A stretch of 64,000 nt of DNA. Origin: Ignatzschineria cameli. Its GTDB lineage: Bacteria > Pseudomonadota > Gammaproteobacteria > Cardiobacteriales > Wohlfahrtiimonadaceae. Made by a program: the position numbers and the translations under genes. The notes beneath the pieces are model-generated. The model was not told the DNA's origin. It saw nothing but the letters and a program-made list of their open reading frames with translations, and ran no database searches. Positions 20,101-27,476 of this stretch are shown here, one piece after another (position 1 is the stretch's first letter; the number at the start of each line of letters is the position of its first letter). The DNA lies in assembly GCF_003121895.1 (NCBI RefSeq), contig NZ_QEWW01000001.1, positions 372,001 to 436,000 on the forward strand, read 5' to 3'.

Positions 20101-20631
20101 CTTGAAACGGCGCTTTTAATGCTTGAGAAGGCGATTCGTGAGATCGATCAAGAGACACGTACCCGCTTTATGGAGACATTCCAAGCGATCAATGATGATT
20201 TCTCAACACTATTCCCACGGCTCTTTGGTGGAGGGAAGGCATATCTTGAATTGACAGAAGAGGATGCTTTAACAAGTGGAATCAATATTATTGCCCATCC
20301 TCCTGGGAAAAAACCTGGAACGATCCATCTTCTCTCCGGGGGAGAAAAAGCGCTAACGGCGATGGCGCTTGTTTTTTCTATCTTCAATCTCAATCCTGCT
20401 CCTTTCTGTATGCTCGATGAGGTCGATGCGCCTCTCGATGAGGCGAATGTTCGTCGTTTAGGGAAGTTGATCGATGAGATGAGTGAAAAGGTACAATTTA
20501 TCTTTATCACCCACAATAAAGCGACGATGACGATCTCCGATTCCTTAATTGGGGTTACAATGGCTGAACCGGGAGTTTCGCGGTTAGTATCGGTCAGCCT
20601 TCAAGATGCGATGGCATTTACGGAAGAGTAG
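17182..20631 (+). CDS. smc: Chromosome segregation protein SMC
   Basis: Condensin ATPase that loops and compacts chromosomal DNA with ScpA/ScpB. 1149 residues. Walker A is GPNGCGKS (31-38). A long coiled coil (about 170-500) leads to the hinge (about 505-660, starting SPLFEHLVVKEGWNSAVD), then a second coiled coil (about 670-1010). The C-terminal head has LSGGEKAL (1051-1058) and Walker B with Asp1079-Glu1080 in CMLDEVDAPLDEAN. All ATPase motifs are intact. Partner genes scpA/scpB are not in the window. Many gammaproteobacteria replace this system with MukBEF, so its presence carries lineage information. Confidence 0.97.
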   Translation: MRLKKVKLSGFKSFVEPTTFVLTSKLNGIVGPNGCGKSNIIDAVRWVMGESSAKQLRGESMSDVIFNGSERRKPAGMASIELIFENDQGRLGGKWSEYREISIRRTLDRDGKSQYFLNNTRCRRRDITDIFLGTGLGPRSYAIIEQGMISRIVESKPDELRVFFEEAANISKYKERRHETEQRIEHTRENLERLNDIRLELGKQLSKLERQADAARRYQALREQERTIRYSQVTEQKRAIEADIEKLHQDHEGEYEQFQTVLTQYQEVSAEILVQKEHFETLEATLAEKNRALYPYKQAVDHLNHEQIRLQDLQKQAMESQSEWQENGERLSQELAATQSELTTLEENLNEEKFTLESLEEQLWQERDQLSTVEQSLESAEKRTQALRDQVKQLEQKLQLATQSRQFHQERLTQVSAERATLASQDLGEEDQAASEERRALESSLVIYRKEQGELTAQIEVGDSELITLKAEIRTLQDEQRQELATRNQLAGEISMLQKMLNQDEQKSRSPLFEHLVVKEGWNSAVDTVLQQFLMVETEKQRGSSYILGGHDYTYGADQLGYYIESDLAIGSLLSHLYIFDDSHLEPLAIEKDAGFIALRESLALYEAIVTKSGLLFGPDWALYNTQDAQFGILARQRSLENAIAERQEIDQKLEFLDEALYEKEECLKARQQLVDKARSALQKVNREYYDLEKKLSLLLQAESHQAEVRHRAKRRFDELMEEEQKHQGQLEILSTEIALVEEERILLQEQLEESMMQYEMQKSHYGEQKQQMDALREQHRARKGQVEQLEHHYVRLKERHNRAEEELTLLQKRLKSQEKVGDYQDKIADLEVEKIVAIEQLVTFEADLSALEHEVEKGRIALTTLEERRDIFNASLEAQKKKMNQFSIREAELNTKRGIILDQWEKIVSEISDEELLMAKERYQTEEAEVLEQKLKEIQSAIQKMGAVNLMAIAESEELRERKEYLDTQHEDLETALLMLEKAIREIDQETRTRFMETFQAINDDFSTLFPRLFGGGKAYLELTEEDALTSGINIIAHPPGKKPGTIHLLSGGEKALTAMALVFSIFNLNPAPFCMLDEVDAPLDEANVRRLGKLIDEMSEKVQFIFITHNKATMTISDSLIGVTMAEPGVSRLVSVSLQDAMAFTEE

Positions 20632-20663
20632 TAGAGAGAATCTCAAAGGAGCAGGCAATATTT

Positions 20664-21575
20664 ATGGAACGAGTCATAAACCTTACAAGAGCGGAGATCA
20701 GCTCCCATCAAAACCCGCGGATTAAAAGTTTGCGACGTTTAATCCAGAAGCGGGAGCGAGATCGTACCGGATCTTACCTTATTGAGGGATTTCATCTTCT
20801 TGAAGAGGCTTTACTGAATGGCGCTGAGGTGGAGAGTATTCTCTATAGCGATGCGATGGTGGCTCAACATGCAGAAGATTGGCAGAAGATTGAGGTGGCT
20901 TTAAGTCGCTACATCAAACATTTAGAATCTTCTTTACAATCATCTCCCTCAAAATCGGATGCCACTCTCTCGATAACAACTGTTGAACTGATCACAGTGC
21001 CGGAGAGTATTATAAAATTACTTGCCGATACGGCAACCCCTCAGGGCGTGCTGGCGGTAATTCGGCAACCGAGTAGGACTCTACACTCTTTTCTCGCTTT
21101 AGGAGAGGATCGACCTCTACCGCATCTTCTGCTTCTCGATGGTGTACAAGATCCCGGGAATGTCGGCACGATGATTCGCACCGCTGAGGCTGCCGGCTTT
21201 CAAGGGGTTATCTTAGGAGAAGGGTCTGCAGATCTCTATAATCCTAAGAGTATTCGTGCAACACAAGGGGCGCTCTTTCAGATTCCGATCTTAAGTGGCG
21301 TGTCTCTACTGAACTTATTACCTACGCTCCATGAGGCAGGTTACTGCTCTTGGGTCACCACATTAGAGGATGCTCAATTTTATACGCAACTAACGAATCC
21401 TAAGCGATGCGCGCTTATAATGGGCAATGAGGGGCAAGGCGTCTCACCACAATTACAAAAAATGGCGAAGCAGAAGGTGAAGATCCCGATGTTAGGTGCG
21501 ACAGAATCACTCAATGTAGGCGTTGCGGCCGCTATTTTAATCTACCATCTCCTCGAGGGGGATCATGGCGCGTAG
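20664..21575 (+). CDS. TrmH/SpoU family RNA 2'-O-methyltransferase
   Basis: 303 residues. It methylates a ribose 2'-OH in rRNA or tRNA using S-adenosylmethionine bound in a trefoil knot. The N-terminal substrate-binding domain (RIKSLRRLIQKRERDRTGSY) is followed by the three SpoU motifs: DGVQDPGNVGTMIRTAEAAG (motif 1), IMGNEGQGVS (motif 2) and LNVGVAAAILIYHL (motif 3). This RlmB/TsnR-like layout does not tell the target nucleotide. It begins 32 bp after smc behind AAAGGAG and is probably co-transcribed. Its last 39 bp overlap the convergent kinase gene. Confidence 0.88.
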   Translation: MERVINLTRAEISSHQNPRIKSLRRLIQKRERDRTGSYLIEGFHLLEEALLNGAEVESILYSDAMVAQHAEDWQKIEVALSRYIKHLESSLQSSPSKSDATLSITTVELITVPESIIKLLADTATPQGVLAVIRQPSRTLHSFLALGEDRPLPHLLLLDGVQDPGNVGTMIRTAEAAGFQGVILGEGSADLYNPKSIRATQGALFQIPILSGVSLLNLLPTLHEAGYCSWVTTLEDAQFYTQLTNPKRCALIMGNEGQGVSPQLQKMAKQKVKIPMLGATESLNVGVAAAILIYHLLEGDHGA

Positions 21576-22442
21576 CTCATTGAGATAACGCTGAAAGTAG
21601 ACTTCATCAATCTTCTCTTTAGGATAAGTCTCTTCCTGCTCTAAGATGGCGGAGACCACTTTCGCGGCATGTGTTACCACCCGCTCTAAAGAGAGTTCAG
21701 GCTGTGTTAGAAGCGCATTTGTGATCAGTGCTGTAAAGATATCGCCCGTTCCGCCAAAATGGATCGGGATCATCTGGTAGGGGATTTTAAAGTAGTGATC
21801 CTCACGTGCGCAATATCCAAAGATATAGAATTGATCAAGAATCTTAACACTTGTGATCAGAATAGACTGAGCCCCCATCTCATGGAGTGATTTGAGCCAA
21901 TCATAGACCTTCGCTTCAGTGACATGATGATAGGCTTGCTCCTCTCCTAAAATCAGTAAAGCTTCCGTAAGATTAGGGATAATCAGATCTGCGAGCGCAA
22001 CAATATCACGCATGCCGGCAACAAGTTCATGGGAGAGCCCACTGTAGAGTTCACCCCAATCGCCCATAATTGGGTCGGCAATAAGAAAGGGGGGCTTCTC
22101 CTGCTCTGCAATTAATCGTTTAATGATAGCTACTTGTGCTTGAGAGAAGAGAAAGCCGGTAATTAAGAGATCAAATTGAAATTGATGCTTCTGCCATATC
22201 TCTAGGGTCTGCGCCATATAATCTGTCAATTCATAGACAACGGCATCACCATAATCGAAGCTATTAGAGACGACAGCAGTAGGAAGGCAGCTTAAGGTGC
22301 GATTTTTGGCAGTTAAAAGTGGTGTCATCACCGAGAAAGAGACTTTACCAACGCCGGCAAAATCACCGACTAAGAGGATCTCATGATGATCTTTTTGTTC
22401 ATGGGGTCTCAATCTCTGTTTATTAGAACGATCAGTCATCAT
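21537..22442 (-). CDS. pdxY: Pyridoxal/pyridoxamine kinase-like (PfkB superfamily)
   Basis: 301 residues (or 300 from the second Met). Probably phosphorylates B6 vitamers in the salvage route to pyridoxal phosphate. The motifs GDFAGVGKVSFSVMTPLL, LPTAVVSNSFDYGD, ADPIMGDWGELYSG, LIIPNLTEALLILG and the anion hole FGGTGDIFTALI follow the order of PdxK/PdxY enzymes. The first glycine-rich stretch departs from the usual DFSGFGRCS, so the exact substrate is less sure than the superfamily. The start overlaps the end of the pentapeptide gene by 8-11 bp (coupled translation). The 3' end overlaps the methyltransferase gene tail to tail. Confidence 0.8.
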   Translation of the reverse strand: MMTDRSNKQRLRPHEQKDHHEILLVGDFAGVGKVSFSVMTPLLTAKNRTLSCLPTAVVSNSFDYGDAVVYELTDYMAQTLEIWQKHQFQFDLLITGFLFSQAQVAIIKRLIAEQEKPPFLIADPIMGDWGELYSGLSHELVAGMRDIVALADLIIPNLTEALLILGEEQAYHHVTEAKVYDWLKSLHEMGAQSILITSVKILDQFYIFGYCAREDHYFKIPYQMIPIHFGGTGDIFTALITNALLTQPELSLERVVTHAAKVVSAILEQEETYPKEKIDEVYFQRYLNELRAMIPLEEMVD

Positions 22443-24594
22443 TACCTTTAATCTTTTTGGTGTTTTCAGTGTTTTCAGTACCCTGGGAACGATCTTTGCT
22501 TTTGGGGCTCTTTTTCTCTACTTTGCTCTCTCGTTCGTCTCTATTAGGAGATGCTTTTGGTGCTCGCTTAATCTCTTTGTTGCCATTTTGCTCTTCCTTC
22601 TCTCTCTCTTCTCGGCGTTGTGATTGGTCAAAGTCGGTAAACATGCGCGTTACTAAGCGCTTCTCCTTGCGATTGAGTGCATCATAGAAGGCTTGATATT
22701 GGCGATTTTTCTCTTTAAACATCCGATGGAAGACGGCAAGATATTCACGAGTATTGATCTGCTCTAGGCTACGATGCCCACTATAAACTTCACCAGGTTG
22801 AGGATTAGAGCCACTTCGCATTAAGGTCTCATGCGCTTGTCGCGCCTCAATAATGGGAATGCGCCATTTAGGTTGCTCTAATAAGCGTTGATATTGCATA
22901 TAGAGATCGGGAATCTCCTTAATCGCTTTAATATTTTCTGGATTATTGGGATTGATATAGATAGGGAAGTTGAGTTTAAGATTCTTCTCATCATCAGGAT
23001 GGCGAGGGTGTAATTCAATAATCGCCTCTTGCTCTAGGCTTGTAACATTCGCAAAGCCGGGAAGACCATTGATCCCTAGAAGTTCAATTCGATCTTCCAT
23101 AAAGTCTTCTAACGTAAAGCGGGTATGCTGCATTGTGGTGCCGTAGAAGTAAGCTTTATGAAAAATATGTTGGAAGTTAGCACGAATGCAATTTGCATAC
23201 TTAAATGTGGTATTGGTAATTTGTGCCTTTATAAAGCGTGCTTCTGTTAGATCACTCATGGTAAAGCTCGAGATATTGAGAGTTGCGTAACTGAAGTTAG
23301 TATCGAAACAATTACTATAATCGAAAGTGACATAGTTAAGACGCGCATAGGTAAAATTAACATTGCGCAGATTCATATTCTCAAGATCGGCATGATCGCT
23401 ATAGACCCCTTTAAGGATTGAGCTTGCTAAATTGAGTTTAAAGTTGAGTGCACGAACTAATGTCTTATCGTGACTATGCTCCTTTTTACTTAAAAGACGA
23501 AAGAGAATCGCGATTTCGTTGCCGGGCTCCTCTTCATGTTGTCGAATCACCTTTGAGTCATCATCGTAACGTTCTGCATAGGCTCTTGAGAAGCGTGTTT
23601 TAGCGATTGAAGGATAGTAGGTGAGGAGATACTCTTCACTATTAGTCAAGGTACGAATATGACCACAGAGAATACTGAGAACTTGCTCATGAAGGGAGAA
23701 TGCTTTGAGATAAGCCTTAATTTGAGATTGATCCGCAGGATATTGCTTAAGATAGCGTTTCTTTAAGGAGGCTTGTCCCTTTGTCTCAGCAGCTGAGAGC
23801 GGCTTACTCGTCATATAAGGAATAATGGGATAATCTTTATAGCGATGATAATAGACATTGTAGTAACGGCTATCGAGGTAAGGAAGTGCTTTTACGGCAT
23901 CTTTCACAATCTCCCATAAGATATAGATTCCTCCTAAACGGACTGATTCATTCTTATCCCCTAATAATTTAATACCCTCTAACATTCGGCGATCGACTTC
24001 ACTTTCACGATCTTTCTGCTGGGTATATTCAAGGTGTTTCTCTGAGTGGCGCAGTGAGCGATGGCGTACTGAGGCTACATAGGCAGAGACACTAAAACCT
24101 AAGACGGCAAACGCACCAAAGTAGAGTGAGGTAAGAAAGGTATATTCACCACCATAGAGTTTTGATGGGGGAACTTGGGCGATCAGTGAAACAATATCAA
24201 CAAAGAGTAGCGAGAGAATCAATACCATTGGAATGGCAAAGATTCCCATTACAAAGAGACTATGCTGGCTACTTAATCGCTTTAAAATGATCGATGCATT
24301 AGGCGTTTTGGCATAGAGGATAAAACGCTTGAGCCCCGTTAGTAGCGCATTGTAGAGCATACTAAAGATAAAGAGCGTTACCGGAATAATAAAGGCAAGG
24401 CTAATTAGGGAGATGCCATTATGAAAGGGCGAGTGAACTGCAAGCCACAATCCAACAGGAATAAAGGCGAGCAGATGTGCTGCGATCCGCCGATTACGGC
24501 GACTCTTAAGTGCCCAAGTGATTAAGCGATGAAGGTGTTGTTTAATACTTTTACCGTAATTGAGGAATTGCGTCATATCTTTACCAAAAATCAT
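22432..24594 (-). CDS. Membrane pentapeptide-repeat protein
   Basis: 720 residues (714 if the in-frame Met7 is used). Four hydrophobic segments (about 37-55, 60-84, 112-138, 152-176) anchor it in the inner membrane. A soluble part follows with VRLGGIYILWEIVKDA (about 218-233), a stretch found in other membrane pentapeptide proteins. Then, at about 385-500, comes a run of A(D/N)LXX pentapeptides (for example NLRNVNFTYARLNYVTF, ANFQ, ARF) that would fold as a right-handed quadrilateral beta-helix. The last about 75 residues are a highly charged, probably disordered Lys/Glu tail. Function is unknown; I see no enzymatic motif. It is coupled to the downstream kinase gene. Confidence 0.8.
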   Translation of the reverse strand: MIFGKDMTQFLNYGKSIKQHLHRLITWALKSRRNRRIAAHLLAFIPVGLWLAVHSPFHNGISLISLAFIIPVTLFIFSMLYNALLTGLKRFILYAKTPNASIILKRLSSQHSLFVMGIFAIPMVLILSLLFVDIVSLIAQVPPSKLYGGEYTFLTSLYFGAFAVLGFSVSAYVASVRHRSLRHSEKHLEYTQQKDRESEVDRRMLEGIKLLGDKNESVRLGGIYILWEIVKDAVKALPYLDSRYYNVYYHRYKDYPIIPYMTSKPLSAAETKGQASLKKRYLKQYPADQSQIKAYLKAFSLHEQVLSILCGHIRTLTNSEEYLLTYYPSIAKTRFSRAYAERYDDDSKVIRQHEEEPGNEIAILFRLLSKKEHSHDKTLVRALNFKLNLASSILKGVYSDHADLENMNLRNVNFTYARLNYVTFDYSNCFDTNFSYATLNISSFTMSDLTEARFIKAQITNTTFKYANCIRANFQHIFHKAYFYGTTMQHTRFTLEDFMEDRIELLGINGLPGFANVTSLEQEAIIELHPRHPDDEKNLKLNFPIYINPNNPENIKAIKEIPDLYMQYQRLLEQPKWRIPIIEARQAHETLMRSGSNPQPGEVYSGHRSLEQINTREYLAVFHRMFKEKNRQYQAFYDALNRKEKRLVTRMFTDFDQSQRREEREKEEQNGNKEIKRAPKASPNRDERESKVEKKSPKSKDRSQGTENTENTKKIKGNDD

Positions 24595-24863
24595 ATTTTA
24601 GCTCTCAATTATGCCATTAATAGGAATAAACTGCATTAAGCCATTCGGTTCTTCTATTTTTTGTTCAACTTATTCAGCATTCGCTTATTATTTGATCTTA
24701 TTGCACTTATTGTCTGCTACCCCTTTTGTTTTTCTTGCTGTTGTTATCCTTATTATCACCATCCTCCTCATCATCCGTTATCCTTATGTTATCGTCTTTA
24801 TCACTATCTGATTGTTATCAGTTGCTATCAATTGCTATTAGCTCCTATGACTCGTGCTGATGC

Positions 24864-26051
24864 TTATTGCAGCGCTTTCTCTTCCTCTTTAGGGAGCAAA
24901 AAGGTTAAAACGCCGATAATAGGAAGAAAAGAGGTAAGAACAAAGACAGTCTGAAGTGAGGTAACATCGGCAAGCCAGCCGAGGAAAAGAGCGCCGATAC
25001 CACTCATCCCAAACATCAGGCCAAAGAAGATGCCGGCAATCATGCCTACGCTTCCAGGAACTAGTTCTTGTGCAAAGACAACAATTGCCGAAAAGGCGGA
25101 GGCTAGAATCAAACCAATAATAACAGCACAGATCATCACGCCGATAAAGGGGAGATGGGGAAGTATTAATGTAAAGGGAAGGGTGCCCAACATGGAGAAC
25201 CAGATCACCGATCTACGGCCGATTCGATCACCGATAGGACCGCCGGCAAAAGTACCAATCGCGATTGCAGCGAGAAAGAGGAAGAGGAGGATTACTGCAT
25301 TGGAGCGTTCAATATCAAATTTCTCAATTAGATAGAAGCTAAAGTAGTTAGTGAAGTTAGCCATATAGAAATATTTTGCAAATATCAGGACACCGAGAGT
25401 AATAAGTGCCCAGATTGTTCTTCTTTTTCCATAAGGGAAGGTGATTTTTCGAGCGCTTACTTTTTGTTGATTTCGCTGATACTCTCCTCCCCAATGGCCA
25501 AGATAGGTTAAAAGTACAATAGCGGTAATACCGGCAATGACAAAGTAGAGGATATTGTTCTGATTGGCATACTTCACAATCACAATACCGGCAATAAGCG
25601 GGCCAAAGGCTGATCCCATATTACCGCCTACTTGAAAGATCGATTGAGCTAAACCAAATCGACCGCCTGAAGCGATGCGCGTGAGTCGTACGGCTTCAGG
25701 GTGAAAGATTGAAGAGCCGACTCCCATCATTGCAGCAGCGATTAAAAGATGGTGATAGCTTGTTGCAAAGGCAAGGAGCGTAATACCACTTGTGGTAATC
25801 ACCATGCCGGTTGGAAGGAGGTAGGGTTTAGGATGTTTATCGGTCCAAAAGCCGATGGCAGGTTGTAAAATAGAGGCTGTACATTGGTAGATTAAGCTAA
25901 TAAGGCCAATCTTAGCAAAATCGAGGAGGAAGAGTTCTTGCAGCATCGGGTAGATGGCAGTGAGCATCGATTGAATAAAATCATTAAGCAGATGGGCGGA
26001 TCCCAGCATCAGTAAGATGGGCACGGCAGTCTGTAGTGAACGGGTTTGCAT
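24864..26051 (-). CDS. fsr: Fosmidomycin resistance-type MFS exporter
   Basis: 395-residue 12-TM major facilitator transporter. The N-terminal half matches Fsr closely: HLLNDFIQSMLTAIYPML, ILQPAIGFWTDKHPKPY, GSSIFHPEAVR and GRFGLAQSIFQVGGNMGS. Family members export fosmidomycin and related compounds by proton antiport; the natural substrate is unknown. It is monocistronic: ATG at 26049-26051 follows AGAGAGGAA. The 269-bp gap after its stop, up to the pentapeptide gene, is AT-rich with loose repeats and no terminator I can support. Confidence 0.92.
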   Translation of the reverse strand: MQTRSLQTAVPILLMLGSAHLLNDFIQSMLTAIYPMLQELFLLDFAKIGLISLIYQCTASILQPAIGFWTDKHPKPYLLPTGMVITTSGITLLAFATSYHHLLIAAAMMGVGSSIFHPEAVRLTRIASGGRFGLAQSIFQVGGNMGSAFGPLIAGIVIVKYANQNNILYFVIAGITAIVLLTYLGHWGGEYQRNQQKVSARKITFPYGKRRTIWALITLGVLIFAKYFYMANFTNYFSFYLIEKFDIERSNAVILLFLFLAAIAIGTFAGGPIGDRIGRRSVIWFSMLGTLPFTLILPHLPFIGVMICAVIIGLILASAFSAIVVFAQELVPGSVGMIAGIFFGLMFGMSGIGALFLGWLADVTSLQTVFVLTSFLPIIGVLTFLLPKEEEKALQ

Positions 26052-26672
26052 ATTCCTCTCTATCCTCTTATGATCATTTCGGTAGCGACTGTTATTGGTA
26101 GGGTCATTGCTATCGATTTCTGATCTATCTCTACTATATCTACAATTTAAGGGTGGTTATTATCTATATTATCTATTCTTATTATTTTTTTAAATCCTTC
26201 AAATATGGGGATTTAAGGTCGGGATGTAAGCGATAATTTCTATCTGCTCTATTTGAAAGTATCAGAGTTTATCGGCGGACTCAATTGTTAGATTAGCAAA
26301 TCAGATCTCTCTAATTTTCCCTACTCTATTTTTTATATTTGATTCCATAAGAGGACTTGTGGAAAGGCGGGAGAGAACAATTTCGTTCTTATCACGACTG
26401 CATGCCCGCAGATTGGCATCAATGATAGCCGGGGATAAGATTGTTAAAGTAGCGATACTTGCCGGCGCGTGATTTTGAGAAGCATGCGATGGTAAGGACC
26501 GGCAACAGAAAGATTGCCATCTGTCGGCATGAGATTTTTGGAAGAACGGGATAGTAAGATCCGACAGCATTCAGCTTCTTTTTAATCAATGATTCTTAAG
26601 ATCATCACTTTGCCGGCATGAAGCTCTGTTTTATTCTATTTTTATTGAATCTATAGACTTTAATCGCATCGG
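26052..26672. other. 621-bp gap with degenerate GC-rich repeats
   Basis: No credible gene is present. The first 230 bases are AT-rich and should hold the fsr promoter. From about 26340 to 26625 base composition rises and the motif GCCGGCATGA/GTCGGCATGA recurs. The best copies are described separately. This gap marks the left border of the accessory region. Confidence 0.5.
26461..26570. repeat. Degenerate 48-bp direct repeat, period 62
   Basis: 26461-26508 and 26523-26570 align without gaps at 33 of 48 positions (GCCGGC.....GATTTT.....GATGGTAAGGACCGGCA against GTCGGC.....GATTTT.....GATAGTAAGATCCGACA). Partial copies of the leading GCCGG motif appear near 26428 and at 26612-26621. It resembles a decayed dispersed intergenic repeat family rather than a CRISPR. 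Confidence 0.55.
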
Positions 26673-26936
26673 TTAATAATGGAATCTACATTGAACAATC
26701 GATATTCTCTTATCTGTTACTTCGTAGACTAATCGATGTTTTTCATCAATTCTTCGACTCCAAAATCCAGAAAGATTAGCTTTTAGTGCCTCCGGTTTGC
26801 CGGTACCCTCAAAAGGTGTTCTTTGACACTCCTTGATTAAATTATTAATGCGTTTAAGAGTTTTTCTATCTTGTGTTTGCCAGTAGAGATAATCCTCCCA
26901 TGCGTGTATTGTCCATTCGATTGTTCTACTATTCAT
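26673..26936 (-). CDS. yoeB: YoeB-type ribosome-dependent mRNA interferase (toxin)
   Basis: 87 residues from ATG 26934-26936; the two extra upstream residues of the open frame are unlikely to be used. YoeB binds the ribosomal A site and cleaves mRNA. All catalytic positions are present: Glu49 in GTGKPEA (Glu46 of E. coli), Arg68 in KHRLVYEV (Arg65), and the C-terminal His86-Tyr87. The near-identical NLSGFWSRRI and TPFEGTGKPE stretches make the assignment firm. The start ATGAATAG overlaps the antitoxin stop by 8 bp, the normal coupled arrangement. Confidence 0.96.
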   Translation of the reverse strand: MNSRTIEWTIHAWEDYLYWQTQDRKTLKRINNLIKECQRTPFEGTGKPEALKANLSGFWSRRIDEKHRLVYEVTDKRISIVQCRFHY

Positions 26937-27186
26937 CCTCAATTAGATCTCTCTCAACTTTTTTACCGGAACGCAATTGAGCGATTGATTCAGTTAAGCG
27001 ATTAGCATTATTGGGAGATGAGAGAAGATATAAAGTCTCCATCAAACTATCATAATGTTCTTGTCCCATAATGACGGCATGTCCTCCCTCTTTTCGAGTA
27101 ATAAATGCAACATCAGCATCATTATTAACCTTATCTAAGACAGATTTGAGATTATTGCGTGCATCTGAATAGGTAAATATATGCAT
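26929..27186 (-). CDS. yefM: YefM-type antitoxin
   Basis: 85 residues from ATG 27184-27186, preceded by AGGAGACC; a seven-residue upstream extension is not supported by a ribosome site. It neutralises YoeB and represses its own promoter. The N-terminal Phd/YefM DNA-binding fold is clear (YSDARNNLKSVLDKVNND, then AVIMGQEHYDSLMETLYLL). The acidic C-terminus (KKVERDLIEDE) is the flexible part that binds the toxin. The upstream double TGTACA operator supports autoregulation. Confidence 0.95.
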   Translation of the reverse strand: MHIFTYSDARNNLKSVLDKVNNDADVAFITRKEGGHAVIMGQEHYDSLMETLYLLSSPNNANRLTESIAQLRSGKKVERDLIEDE

Positions 27187-27243
27187 ATTGGTCTCCTGTT
27201 GAGTCAATCTATTATTATAGATCTATATATTAAATATAGATTT

Positions 27244-27269
27244 CAATTGTACAGTTTCTTGTACAATTG
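27244..27269 (-). promoter_or_regulatory. YefM-YoeB operator with two TGTACA cores
   Basis: The inverted repeat CAATTGTACA/TGTACAATTG contains two TGTACA hexamers (27248-27253, 27260-27265) whose centres are 12 bp apart. It sits about 60-85 bp upstream of the yefM start. E. coli YefM-YoeB binds paired palindromes with TGTACA cores at 12-bp centre spacing, so the site is a strong candidate for autorepression. A TATA-rich stretch between it and yefM could be the promoter -10. Confidence 0.8.
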
Positions 27270-27476
27270 AGCAATGAGATAGGAGCAATAGTTGCAGAGA
27301 GAGGAGAAAAAATTGTGTTTGATTCAGTAAGAGAATTAGTGGAGGGGAGGGAACTGATTATTTTGTGCTAAATAAGAATCAGTTAGGACTATTTTGGAAT
27401 ATTAATTTTATGGGTTCATTAGCGTATATTCTTGTTTGGAGTTTTCACTAAAAACTGTATAAATTTATGTAGCCTA

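Noticed and set aside
24611-24954. Hydrophobic plus-strand open frames of 66 and 97 residues between the pentapeptide gene and fsr
   Set aside because: They consist of low-complexity Phe/Ile/Tyr runs from a T-rich spacer, and the longer one overlaps the fsr C-terminus.
26301-26570. 89-residue minus-strand open frame at the island border
   Set aside because: It lies across the degenerate repeat, has Cys/His/Ser-rich repetitive composition, no ribosome site and no family resemblance. The open frame is better explained by the repeat itself.
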